Assembly (NCBI GenBank): GCA_030651695.1
Contig: JAUSCD010000035.1
Coordinates: 186,001 to 250,000 of the forward strand
Reading direction: 5' to 3'
DNA length: 64,000 bases
DNA from: Pseudohongiella sp.
GTDB taxonomy: Bacteria; Pseudomonadota; Gammaproteobacteria; Pseudomonadales; Pseudohongiellaceae
Part shown: positions 29,963 to 38,177 of the stretch, in pieces
Layout of the letters: each line of letters starts with the position of its first letter
How positions within the stretch are numbered: the first letter of the stretch is position 1
Notes under the pieces: model-generated
The model's database searches: none
Told to the model about the DNA's origin: nothing
What the model saw: the letters and a program-made list of their open reading frames with translations, nothing else
Made by a program: the position numbers and the translations under genes

Positions 29963-30790
29963 ATGAAATCCCTTTTCAGATCACCGCTGATATCTCTGGT
30001 CGCCGGTGCACTTGTCGGTGTGCTGAGCATCGGCCAGCTTGCCGCCCAGGAAAACACAGCACTGCGCGCTGCTATCAATGGCGACCACCGTTCTGAAGCT
30101 AACAAAGCCCGTGATATCTACCGCAACCCTTACGAAACATTGACATTTTTCGGCGTCGAAGCCGACCACGTGGTAATCGAATCCTGGCCGGGCGGCGGGT
30201 GGTACACAGAGATCCTTGCGCCGTACCTGAAAGAAGACGGGCAACTGATCGGAGCAACTTACGACCGCAGCGCTACTCCTCTGGCTGGCTGGATGACAGG
30301 CTCAAATCAGGCCTTCGGTGCGCTGCTGGACAGCAACCAGAGTCTCTATGGTGATGTCGTGATTGCTGAACAATTGACTCAGTCGCGGTCACGCCTGGCA
30401 GATCCGGGCACAGTTGACGTGATTCTCGACTTCCGCAATGCCCACAACTGGTTGGGCATGGGCGCCGAAAATATTGTGATGGCCTGGCACGAAGCTCTGA
30501 AACAAGGTGGCGTGGTTGGTATCGTGGATCACCGCTGGCCCGCCGATCAGGAAGCAATTCCGGGCAACGGTTACATTCATGAACAAACGCTGATTGATCT
30601 GATGACCGCACATGGCTTCAGTTTTGCCGGCAGCTCGGAAGTCAACGCCAATCCGAACGATCCCAAAGATCACGCAGGTGGTGTCTGGAATCTGCCGCCA
30701 ACGCTACGCGGTGTATCAGATGCCGACCGCCCGCGCCTGCTCGGGATAGGCGAAAGCGACCGCATGACGCTGAAGTTCACCAAGATCTGA
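29963..30790 (+). CDS. Exported SAM-methyltransferase-like protein (COG4798 type)
   Basis: The 275-residue protein has a signal peptide (about 1-28, cleavage near QLAAQ). A Rossmann-like domain follows, in which motif I reads VIESWPGGGWYTEILAPYL, the form seen in the exported COG4798 group rather than the usual DxGxGxG. Later blocks (VDVILDFRNAHNW, LKQGGVVGIVDHR) match methyltransferase motifs. The ATG at 29963 is chosen because it opens the signal peptide and has GGAG upstream. Cytoplasmic SAM would not be available in the periplasm, so the activity of this family is unclear. Fold-back element G follows 17 bases after the stop. Confidence 0.8.
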   Translation: MKSLFRSPLISLVAGALVGVLSIGQLAAQENTALRAAINGDHRSEANKARDIYRNPYETLTFFGVEADHVVIESWPGGGWYTEILAPYLKEDGQLIGATYDRSATPLAGWMTGSNQAFGALLDSNQSLYGDVVIAEQLTQSRSRLADPGTVDVILDFRNAHNWLGMGAENIVMAWHEALKQGGVVGIVDHRWPADQEAIPGNGYIHEQTLIDLMTAHGFSFAGSSEVNANPNDPKDHAGGVWNLPPTLRGVSDADRPRLLGIGESDRMTLKFTKI

Positions 30791-30807
30791 TTTTTGGTTT
30801 GAGGTAA

Positions 30808-30889
30808 GGGGCCTTCCACTGTGAATCAGGGGGAGGCCCCTCCGCTGTTCGCGTCGCTCGCATCCCCCTGCTCCACAGCCGAAGACCCT
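30808..30889. repeat. Fold-back element G, 30-bp imperfect inverted arms (23/30)
   Basis: The arms at 30808-30837 and 30860-30889 match at 23 of 30 positions when reverse-complemented, including an exact CAGGGGGA block. The 22-base core reads CCCTCCGCTGTTCGCGTCGC plus TC and does not match the GGCGGAC family. It begins 17 bases after the stop of the methyltransferase-like gene. It may be an older, decayed relative of the other fold-back elements, and could act as a terminator. Confidence 0.6.
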
Positions 30890-31103
30890 GCCCACCACCA
30901 GTGCCACATCAGCTCTTGCTGAACTGCAGCGCCATGCGCACTTGTCTGAAGAACACACAACCCCGACACCTGTGCCAGTTTCAACCGAACTACTGCCGCA
31001 AGGTGCAGTTGCTGCCAACACCACCTCGCTTGGAAGACTATCGGCACGCGGGGTCGATGCCAATTATTCGATGTTTGAAGGGACTAAGTTGACCAGCAAT
31101 CGA
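30890..31103. other. Unassigned stretch between two fold-back elements
   Basis: No recognised gene. An open plus-strand frame runs through 30890-31208 (including STELLPQGAVAANTTSLGRL) but lacks an ATG start and runs straight into element C, so it is more likely a chance frame or a gene remnant than an active gene. With the elements on either side, this forms the 469-base convergent gap between the methyltransferase-like gene and ctaA. Confidence 0.4.
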
Positions 31104-31225
31104 GGGAGCGGCAGTCGAGACTATTGGTCAGAGGGAGCCTCGGCGGACAGGACGTCCGCCGCGGAGCCCCACATGGATGTGCTCGTGGGCGTCTCCCGTA
31201 ACCAATAGTCTCGACTGCCGCTCCC
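31104..31225. repeat. Fold-back element C with perfect 25-bp inverted arms and shared core
   Basis: The arms at 31104-31128 and 31201-31225 are identical at 25 of 25 positions as an inverted repeat (GGGAGCGGCAGTCGAGACTA and so on). The core carries GGCGGAC-AGGAC-GTCCGCC, then GAGCCCCACATGGATGTG and GTGGGCGTCTCC, the same core as at 16.2, 16.7, 50.3 and 50.5 kb. The arm sequence is unrelated to those copies. It ends 34 bases beyond the ctaA stop codon. Confidence 0.9.
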
Positions 31226-31259
31226 GGATGCCAAGAACAAGCCAACCTGACAAAAAGAA

Positions 31260-32234
31260 TCAAACCAACCGAGCGTGCCGGTAATCCATCCACAGCAAAA
31301 ACTGCAAACCGAATATGAGCGAAGCACTCAACAAATGCGTAGGCTGCACCAACATCGGCATCCCCAGATGCCCGAGTGTTGCACCTGACACCACCGCCAG
31401 CACCACCACTGTCAGAATGCCCGCTGCCAGCCGCGTAAGGCTATGCTCAAAACCAAGTGACTTCCACAACATCCACACCAGCCAGACATTACTGAACAGC
31501 ACCACTGCTGAAAACGATCGGTGCACATAGAACACCCAAGACTGGGCTGATATCCACATTTCCCGATCAGCCCCCACCGTGTGGTTGAGGTAATCCATCA
31601 ACTCACGAATCTGAATTCCCAGAGTGATCTGAACAACTGTCAACGCCAGCACCACATAAAGCCACTTACTAAAACGCGGGTCCAGCCCGGCTATAGAGCC
31701 GCCTGCCACACTGCGACGCGCCAGCGCCAAGGCATAAATCAGTGTGCCAACGATCACCAGCGCCATCAGCATGTGCACAGTAATCATGCCCGGCTGCAGG
31801 TTGGATGCCACCACACGGGAGCCAAGCCATGCCTGATACAGCACCATCAGCAACGCCGCCACCGATGCGATCATTATTTTATTGTCGTGTTTGCGCACCG
31901 AAAACGATTTCCATGCCGTTGCCAGAATCAGGAAACCAATAGTGACGCCTACCAGTCTATTGAGGTATTCCGTCCAGGTCTTTACGACATTGAATCGGGT
32001 TTCGGCATAACCGCGGTCTGCATAAATTTCCTGATAATTGGCAGGCAATTGAGCTTCGCTGGTTGGCGGGATCAAGCGACCAAAACAGGTCGGCCAATCC
32101 GGGCAACCCATCCCTGCGCCCGTGGCGCGTACAGACGAGCCCACCAGTATCAGGAAATACACTGCACAGATGGTGAAAATCGCAAGGCGACGCCAGGATT
32201 TCAGAGCAGATGAATCGTCAGTCATAGTGTCCAT
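31260..32234 (-). CDS. ctaA: Heme A synthase (CtaA/Cox15)
   Basis: This enzyme oxidises heme O to heme A for cytochrome c oxidase. The 324-residue protein has eight membrane segments. It shows the Cys-containing loop ATGAGMGCPDWPTCFG and the conserved histidines in ITVHMLMALV, FYVHRSFSAVV and QPTHLLSASL. The fourth heme-ligand region reads WTEYLNRLVG, where many family members have EYxHR; this Asn variant also occurs in other bacterial Cox15 lineages. The ATG at 32234 is preferred to the TTG three bases earlier; another ATG at 32225 is possible. Heme O synthase (ctaB) and oxidase genes are not in the window. Confidence 0.93.
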   Translation of the reverse strand: MDTMTDDSSALKSWRRLAIFTICAVYFLILVGSSVRATGAGMGCPDWPTCFGRLIPPTSEAQLPANYQEIYADRGYAETRFNVVKTWTEYLNRLVGVTIGFLILATAWKSFSVRKHDNKIMIASVAALLMVLYQAWLGSRVVASNLQPGMITVHMLMALVIVGTLIYALALARRSVAGGSIAGLDPRFSKWLYVVLALTVVQITLGIQIRELMDYLNHTVGADREMWISAQSWVFYVHRSFSAVVLFSNVWLVWMLWKSLGFEHSLTRLAAGILTVVVLAVVSGATLGHLGMPMLVQPTHLLSASLIFGLQFLLWMDYRHARLV

Positions 32235-32338
32235 CAAGGCCAGAAGCCAGTGTGCTGCAGCGGCAGGCCGCGGCAGGTTATAGGAGATAAATGCAGCTGT
32301 AATTGCCGCCGGGGACAGTCTTGTTGTGGCGTGGGATT

Positions 32339-33442
32339 TTACTCCGCCTGACCCGAACGGTAAACCGATGGCGTAACGCCGTGCGTTTCTTTGAACGCCT
32401 TATTAAATGACGACAACGAGGCGTAACCAACATCCAATGCTATGCTGGAAATAGGTATATGTTCCTGCGCAGGATCAAGTAACCGCCGCGCCGCCTCTTC
32501 TATACGATACTGATTTAAAAACTGATTAAAATTTCTGTAATGCAGCGACTGATTTATCAGTTTACGCAGACGGTACTCCTGCACTGACACCCGTTCAGCA
32601 AGATCACCAATGGTAAGCCCGGATTCAGCGTACAGACGCTCTTGCTGCATGGCTTTAAGCACACGGTCTATCATCACCTGGTCCTGACGGGAAACGTGCA
32701 TGGCTCCCGGGGCCGGTTCTCCATGTCCGTTGGCATACTTTTCCGCATCCTCCGCCGCAGACATCGAAGGTTTAGGTAATTCGCCAGCCATTTGAATCAA
32801 CTGCGGAGTATCTTTATGAATCTGGAACATGCCCAGATTTATAAAAAGAATGAGCAGAAACATCAGGAAAAAATACAGGCTGTCAGTTTGCTGACTGCCA
32901 TCCCAGAAAAACCCGGCTCCAATAATCAGACCCACGATACTGCCCATGCCTATGGCAAATGGCACCCGCAGTTGGCGTCGCAGCTCAACCAGGTCGGATT
33001 CGCGGCCACGACACGCCATGTAGACCACATGACAGGCGAGCGCCAGCATGATCAGCTGAGGCAGGAAAAACAGGAAGATAAATGTAGCAGAGGACCGCGG
33101 CATCGGGCCTTCGAACATAAATTGGCCGGTTAGCCGCAAAGTCATGTACGCGATAATCATCACCCAGATAAGCGGATGTATACGCTGATCGTCCTCAAAC
33201 AGATAGCGTGCGACTATCCAGAGTACAGCAGGTGCAGCGATAGCCAGCATACGCAGCACCTCGATTATTGGCAGAGCCTGCATCGCGGCCTGGCGCGCCA
33301 ATATGTAAGAGATGACGCACACGCTGAACAGCGCAATCAGATGCGCCAGTCGTTTACCGGGAAAATAGACCAGATATAAACAGGCCAGAAACAATAGTTG
33401 TGAGATCGCCAGAAAACTGCTGGCTGAGTGAATCCATGCCAT
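32339..33442 (-). CDS. AraC-family regulator with N-terminal membrane domain
   Basis: The first about 210 residues contain roughly seven hydrophobic segments, so this regulator is anchored in the inner membrane. The C-terminal 100 residues form an AraC DNA-binding domain: LTIGDLAERVSVQEYRLRKL (first helix-turn-helix) and ISSIALDVGYASLSSFNKAF with VTPSVYR (second). Membrane AraC regulators may sense envelope or small-molecule signals directly, but the ligand here is unknown. It lies downstream of a terminator for the copper-monooxygenase-like operon and could regulate that operon; this is inferred from proximity only. Confidence 0.9.
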   Translation of the reverse strand: MAWIHSASSFLAISQLLFLACLYLVYFPGKRLAHLIALFSVCVISYILARQAAMQALPIIEVLRMLAIAAPAVLWIVARYLFEDDQRIHPLIWVMIIAYMTLRLTGQFMFEGPMPRSSATFIFLFFLPQLIMLALACHVVYMACRGRESDLVELRRQLRVPFAIGMGSIVGLIIGAGFFWDGSQQTDSLYFFLMFLLILFINLGMFQIHKDTPQLIQMAGELPKPSMSAAEDAEKYANGHGEPAPGAMHVSRQDQVMIDRVLKAMQQERLYAESGLTIGDLAERVSVQEYRLRKLINQSLHYRNFNQFLNQYRIEEAARRLLDPAQEHIPISSIALDVGYASLSSFNKAFKETHGVTPSVYRSGQAE

Positions 33443-33573
33443 AAAGTGATAACTAACCCATGTCGTCCATAGCGTTTCGAACGCTGAAGATAAATGAGCA
33501 GATGAGCTAACGCAAGTGCTATCAGGATAGCCCTATGCATCGGAAAAATCGGGAAAAACAGCAGGACTCACCA

Positions 33574-33626
33574 TAAAAATGGCCCTGACGCCTGGTAGAT
33601 CATCAGATCACCCGTCGTCAGGGCCA
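33574..33626 (-). terminator. Rho-independent terminator of the cytochrome/monooxygenase-like operon
   Basis: On the minus strand a perfect 11-bp inverted repeat (TGGCCCTGACG, 33580-33590 with 33616-33626) with a 25-base loop is followed by ATTTTTAT. This is a classical stem plus U-run. It lies about 100 bases after the stop at 33730. Confidence 0.8.
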
Positions 33627-33629
33627 AAA

Positions 33630-33734
33630 GATCATGCAGCAAGGTATTCCGCCCAGACCGCATGATCACCACAACGTCTGTAATACGTGAGCAGTTACTG
33701 GACTGGATCACGTATCCTGATAAAAAAGATCAGG
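33630..33734 (-). other. Chain of three stem-loops in the 3' untranslated region
   Basis: Between the stop of the 33730 gene and its terminator lie three consecutive perfect inverted repeats. CCTGAT/ATCAGG (33716-33721 with 33729-33734) spans the stop codon. ATACGTGA/TCACGTAT pairs 33683-33690 with 33708-33715. GATCATGC/GCATGATC pairs 33630-33637 with 33660-33667. The terminator hairpin makes a fourth. Such a structured tail could stabilise the mRNA, be processed to a small RNA, or act as a leader for the AraC gene. No known RNA family was recognised. Confidence 0.5.
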
Positions 33735-34689
33735 GATTGACGTTAACTGTTACATATTGATCGTGATACAGACCACCATCGTCGGCACGGCCCCACAGGA
33801 TATAGGTGCCTGGCTGATCGAAGGTTACTGTCGTTTCATAAACTCCATCTTCCGGAATGGGCGGAGGAGTCCAGTACGCACCCCAGGGCGAATTGGCGCT
33901 GGCGCGGGTATCTTCCCAAGGCTTGACCTGCGGCGGGAAAAACTCGGCATTGCCTTCACCACGGTAGATGTTCCAGGACAGGAACAAACCATTGGTTTTG
34001 CCTACGGTGATACGTGCCGGCGGACGCTGGAAACGACGCAGCTCAGCCGCTGCCCCCAAACCTGCACCACCACCGAAAGCAGCCGCAGTAGCGTCACCGC
34101 GTGGCTTTGGCAGACCATCATCTTCTACCAGCGTGCGCAACAGCAGGGGTTCGCCGACACGCACATTTCGTACGTTGTCGCCCAGCACAGTGACAACGGG
34201 TGGTGTATTTGCACGTGATTCCGGAGTACTGGTACCTGCACCCAGTGAGCCAGTTTCAGAGGCAATTACAACGCTGTCCACGATGTAGTCCTTGGCGAGT
34301 GTTGCATACGCAACACGGGTTTCCCCATTGGGTGCACGTACTGTCCAGGCGAGCTCTTTGTCACCCCAGTCAGCCGGAACCTGCACCTTGAAAGTAAAAC
34401 GGTTACGACGTGGCAAAAACCGCGTCGGCTGCGAGCGATCAGCATCACCCGGGGAAAAGAAGTTGTTCTCTCCCACCGGAATGTTCAGCTCCTCTTCCCA
34501 GTTTTCGTTGTGATAACCGAAAAGGAAGTTGTAGGTACCGTCATCATTCTGTTCCCAGCCCTCATAGGCCGGTTCAATGTGTTGACCACGGTGGTAAGTC
34601 TGGGCCATCACTGACCCGGACCAGACCATCGCTATACTCAATACAGCTGCCGCAGCAACTGAGCAGGATTGTTTAAAACGAACCAACAT
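33730..34689 (-). CDS. Secreted or periplasmic protein of unknown function
   Basis: This 319-residue protein has a clear signal peptide (about 1-29, ending SGSVMAQ). No family was recognised. The mature part begins with aromatic-rich sequence (YEGWEQNDDGTYNFLFGYHN) and looks all-beta. It has a Gly/Ala-rich insert near residues 205-220 and ends with PGTYILWGRADDGGLYHDQY, which resembles PKD/Ig-like or laminin-type beta domains. It starts four bases after the stop of the cytochrome/monooxygenase-like gene, so the two are co-expressed and probably act together in the periplasm. A role as partner or chaperone of that enzyme is inference. Confidence 0.75.
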   Translation of the reverse strand: MLVRFKQSCSVAAAAVLSIAMVWSGSVMAQTYHRGQHIEPAYEGWEQNDDGTYNFLFGYHNENWEEELNIPVGENNFFSPGDADRSQPTRFLPRRNRFTFKVQVPADWGDKELAWTVRAPNGETRVAYATLAKDYIVDSVVIASETGSLGAGTSTPESRANTPPVVTVLGDNVRNVRVGEPLLLRTLVEDDGLPKPRGDATAAAFGGGAGLGAAAELRRFQRPPARITVGKTNGLFLSWNIYRGEGNAEFFPPQVKPWEDTRASANSPWGAYWTPPPIPEDGVYETTVTFDQPGTYILWGRADDGGLYHDQYVTVNVNP

Positions 34690-34693
34690 TTGC

Positions 34694-36256
34694 TTACTCT
34701 CCCTCGGTCTGGCTGATCATCACACGTGATCGACCCAGCTTCTGTTTTTCTTCATCCGTGAGCGACAGATAGTTGATCTGAGCTTCGGTCATATTTTTCT
34801 TTTCTTCGTCAGTCAGTTCGACCGGTGCAACCAGCGGCGCCAGACACAGCGGGCAACCGATCACATGGTCATTTGGTCCCAGTGCCAGCTTGCGACGACG
34901 ATCTGCCATTTCCTGCAGGAACTGATCTTCGGTCATGGTCACGCGCATGCCCAGATCAATGAACATATTGGTAACGGAGCGGTTACCTGAACCCTGCCAG
35001 TTACGTGAATCGGGCACGTTCGGGTTAGTTGCTGTGTTGTTCATGTAACCAACGATGTGCAGTACGGTGCCGGTTGGCAGCAGTGGAGCCGAATCATTGC
35101 CGAAGGTGTAACCACGAACCCAATTATGGTCGTAGCCGACACACGCCAGCGTTTCAATGGTGTAACCCCAGATGGCTTCCAGACACATACGCTCGCCCGG
35201 GGCGTGCAGGTGCGGCTCGAAAGTCACCACTTTGGTCGGAGTTGTCATGACAGCATAAGCATGCAGCTCCTGACGGTCTTTGTTGCCCGTGATGGAGATA
35301 TCAACACCATTTCCCAGACCAAAAATGGCTGGACGGTATTTTGGCTCATAACCTTCCGGATGGAAGCGGAAACCAATTTCCAGGTGTCCTGTAGTGTCTA
35401 CACCGGTTGAGTGCAGGTGCACAGAGTTAGACACCAGATAGGAATTAGCGCGCAGTAAACGGCCAGCATCTTCATCAAAGATATCCGGATTACGGGCAAT
35501 TTCATGCACCGGCCAGGACACCTGGACACCGTCAGAAGTGCCGTCTTCGTTAAATACCTGAGTACTCCAGATCATGTGGTGAACAATGTTACGGCCACCC
35601 ACAGTGCCGCCGGCAGCGCTCATATCGCGATCGTTGACTTCGCGGATCTCGACCGATTTAACGTAACGATCCTGCGTCAGACCTGTTGGAACGCTGGGGA
35701 TATCACCCCACCAGTCCGGCGCGCCGCCTTCAACAAAGATGTCTTCAGTACGGATAATCAGATCTGGCGGGCCAGCTGCCCAAACACCGCTATCATCCCA
35801 AACCAGCGGAGTGGGAGCGTCGGCTGCGTTACCTCTCGGTACACCACCACGAGCCCAGGAAGAAATCTTCGCCAGTTCTGCATCGCTCAGTGAAGGGTCC
35901 TGTTTGTAGTCCTGAATACCAACATCTTTTTCTGCATACCATGGCGGCATGGCGCCGGCGCGGTCACGCAGATGGGTGCGGTACTCGACCAGTCCTGCCC
36001 AGGGCACAACTTCGTCATATGACACCAGAGACATCGGAGCCACGCCACCGGGGCGGTGACAAGTCTGACAGGCACGCTGCAGGATCGGTTCGATATCCTT
36101 GTGGAACGTGACGTCAGTGCCGGAACTCTGAGCAGCAGCGCTGAGTGGCATAGCCATGCCAATGGCAACGATCAGGCCTGTTGCCCAGCGTAAAACCGGC
36201 ACAGCCTGAGAACTCTGATGGGTAGAGTGCAGTGATGGGGTTTTCAGTATCCGCAC
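34694..36256 (-). CDS. Cytochrome c / copper type II monooxygenase-like fusion protein
   Basis: This 520-residue exported protein has a signal peptide (about 1-43), then a cytochrome c site CQTCH (Cys63, Cys66, His67) within a domain to about residue 130. A PHM-like copper part follows: HHM at 226-228, HLH at 280-282, and PHLHAPGERM with His349, His351 and Met357. Peptidylglycine monooxygenases use two His clusters and a Met to hold two coppers, so this arrangement suggests a copper oxygenase with a built-in electron-transfer heme. The C-terminus has CPLC. The start is a GTG with a perfect AAGGAGGT six bases before it. The substrate is unknown. Confidence 0.75.
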   Translation of the reverse strand: MRILKTPSLHSTHQSSQAVPVLRWATGLIVAIGMAMPLSAAAQSSGTDVTFHKDIEPILQRACQTCHRPGGVAPMSLVSYDEVVPWAGLVEYRTHLRDRAGAMPPWYAEKDVGIQDYKQDPSLSDAELAKISSWARGGVPRGNAADAPTPLVWDDSGVWAAGPPDLIIRTEDIFVEGGAPDWWGDIPSVPTGLTQDRYVKSVEIREVNDRDMSAAGGTVGGRNIVHHMIWSTQVFNEDGTSDGVQVSWPVHEIARNPDIFDEDAGRLLRANSYLVSNSVHLHSTGVDTTGHLEIGFRFHPEGYEPKYRPAIFGLGNGVDISITGNKDRQELHAYAVMTTPTKVVTFEPHLHAPGERMCLEAIWGYTIETLACVGYDHNWVRGYTFGNDSAPLLPTGTVLHIVGYMNNTATNPNVPDSRNWQGSGNRSVTNMFIDLGMRVTMTEDQFLQEMADRRRKLALGPNDHVIGCPLCLAPLVAPVELTDEEKKNMTEAQINYLSLTDEEKQKLGRSRVMISQTEGE

Positions 36257-36528
36257 GGGACACCTCCTTGGTTATTGTTACTGTTGTCCAAATACGATTG
36301 ACGAGCTTATTGGAACATGAATCGATTCACATCGTCTTGCAGATTTATGCAAATGTCTGACGGATTATTGAAAAAGAGCTGACGCAGTTCAAAATTCGAC
36401 AGTAAAAGTTCTGCTGCCAGCATCGAACGCATGTTATAAATGGGCGTGTTATTCAGCCCTGAGCAGAGCGTAATCGTGCGTGAAACCTCAGTAACTCAGC
36501 CCCCCCGACTTCATGCCAGAACTGCCAT
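36257..36528. other. Divergent upstream region between the monooxygenase-like operon and the CopC-like gene
   Basis: The 272 bases hold promoters for both directions by necessity, but no convincing -35/-10 pair, operator dyad or small gene was identified beyond the strong ribosome site of the GTG start at 36256. Confidence 0.4.
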
Positions 36529-37083
36529 ATGAACCAAGCAACCATCATACAAAACGCCAGCTCCTGCCTTACACCGGCCATCAGACTGGCCGCCCGGTTA
36601 ACGCTGGTCCTGATGTTCACATCAATATTCACAATCAGCGGCGCCTATGCACAGCATTTCACTCACACTTACCGCTATACCGGCGATGTCGAGATCGAGC
36701 ATATTCCGGATCATGACGAGGTGCTTGCCAGCGCGCCAGATAACCTGCTGCTGAGATTTACCGACCATGTGTCGCTGGTCAAACTGGTTGTCAAAACTGC
36801 TGAGGGGCAGACCATCAATATTGATTTTCGTTACAACCCGGCACCCGATCGGGTATTTATCTGGCCCCTGCCGGCGCTGCCGGCATCGGACTGGTACTCT
36901 GTGGACTGGGGTGTTATTGACCGGACAAACAAATTGATGTCAGGGCAATTTTTATTCTCTGCCGGACCTGATGCAAAAAAACCTTCAGATCTGGTTCCGG
37001 AAGTCGAATACGAGCACATCATGGTGCCAGATTACAGGCTGCTCAATCTTCAGGACTACCAGCCTGTTGCGCCACAGAACTGA
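36529..37083 (+). CDS. CopC-domain-like periplasmic protein
   Basis: The 184-residue protein has a long N-terminal signal (hydrophobic about 20-42, cleavage near GAYAQ), so the mature chain starts around QHFTHTYRY. The following beta-sandwich (VLASAPDNLLLRFTDHVSLV, a Pro/Ser-x-W turn and SGQFLFSAG near the end) is the CopC pattern. Classical CopC binds Cu(II) with an N-terminal His plus a D-G-H motif just before the final strand. Here an N-terminal His is possible, but the D-G-H position reads DRTNKLMSG, so the canonical site is incomplete. It is divergent from the copper-oxygenase-like operon, suggesting a link to copper handling. It ends 41 bases before the convergent importer operon. Confidence 0.65.
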   Translation: MNQATIIQNASSCLTPAIRLAARLTLVLMFTSIFTISGAYAQHFTHTYRYTGDVEIEHIPDHDEVLASAPDNLLLRFTDHVSLVKLVVKTAEGQTINIDFRYNPAPDRVFIWPLPALPASDWYSVDWGVIDRTNKLMSGQFLFSAGPDAKKPSDLVPEVEYEHIMVPDYRLLNLQDYQPVAPQN

Positions 37084-37124
37084 GCCTGTTGAACCGGGTC
37101 TGCCCGACCGTCTTCACAATGCAG

Positions 37125-38177
37125 CTAAACCAAAGGGAAATGGCATGCTACAAAATGATCTTTTCCCGATCTCTGTTCCAGAGATCCCTGTGTAAGCTCA
37201 CCGGGCACTGCCTGCATAACAGGCTCCCTGTCAGCGCACAGGGCCTGTGCATGCGGGCAGCGGGTGCGGAAACGGCATCCTGATGGCGGGTTTGCCGGTG
37301 ATGGCAAATCACCCTGCAGCAAAGGCAGGTGATCCGGTGGCAGATTGCTGTCCGGATCGATATCCGGGATAGAAGCCAGTAGCGCGCGTGTGTAGGGATG
37401 TGCGGGCCTGGCATAAATCGCTTCGGTATCTCCGATTTCGCATAGTTTACCAAGGTACATTACAGCCACACGATCGCTGATATTTTTAACTACTGCGAGG
37501 TTATGCGCAACAAACACCATGGTGAGCTGATAGCGCTGCTTCATGTCTTCCAGCAGATTCAGAATCTGCGCCTGCACAGAAACGTCCAACGCCGATACTG
37601 GTTCATCACAGATCAATACATCCGGGTCCAGAGCCAGTGAGCGTGCAATACAGATACGCTGACACTGACCACCTGAAAATTGATGCGGGCGCCTGTCCGC
37701 AGCAGCGTCCGGATCGAGCCCGACGGCCTCCATCACTTCACGTACACGGGCTTCCTGATTGGGCCGGCGCCAGATATGCAATCCTTCTGCGATGATGTCT
37801 TTAACTTTTCTTCGGGGATTCAGCGATGAAATCGGATCCTGAAATATCATCTGCAATCCGGTCCGTGTCTGGCGCAACTGTTCACCCGACATTCGAGTCA
37901 GATCCTGGCCCTTAAATATGACCTCACCTGAGGTCGGAGAAGGTAGCTGCATGATGGCGCGGCCCACGGTAGATTTCCCGCAGCCTGACTCGCCAACCAG
38001 CCCCAGAGTCTCGCCTCTCGCCACATCAAGACTGACGTTGGACACTGCCTGCACGGTTTGTTTGCCAACCGCAAAATTCACTACCAGATTTTCAACACGC
38101 AGAACTATGTCATCGCGCTCCCGCAGTTGCGCAGGCTTCTGATTGTCGCTTTGCCTTTCTGTATTCATGTCTGTCAC
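37125..38177 (-). CDS. Peptide-type ABC importer ATPase (DppF/OppF-like)
   Basis: The 350-residue ATPase has Walker A GESGCGKSTVGRAI, Q-loop MIFQDPISSLNPRRKV, signature FSGGQCQRICIARSLAL and Walker B VLICDEPVSALDVSVQ. The C-terminal oligopeptide-transporter domain has CRFRTRCPHAQALC, which in this family holds an iron-sulfur cluster. The signature has Cys in QCQR instead of the usual QRQR. GTG start, overlapping the stop of the DppD-like gene (GTGA). It is the last gene of a five-gene importer. Confidence 0.95.
   Translation of the reverse strand: MTDMNTERQSDNQKPAQLRERDDIVLRVENLVVNFAVGKQTVQAVSNVSLDVARGETLGLVGESGCGKSTVGRAIMQLPSPTSGEVIFKGQDLTRMSGEQLRQTRTGLQMIFQDPISSLNPRRKVKDIIAEGLHIWRRPNQEARVREVMEAVGLDPDAAADRRPHQFSGGQCQRICIARSLALDPDVLICDEPVSALDVSVQAQILNLLEDMKQRYQLTMVFVAHNLAVVKNISDRVAVMYLGKLCEIGDTEAIYARPAHPYTRALLASIPDIDPDSNLPPDHLPLLQGDLPSPANPPSGCRFRTRCPHAQALCADREPVMQAVPGELTQGSLEQRSGKDHFVACHFPLV

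Noticed and set aside
30942-31208. An 88-codon plus-strand frame in the gap before ctaA
   Set aside because: It needs a TTG start without a ribosome site and its end is formed by fold-back element C.
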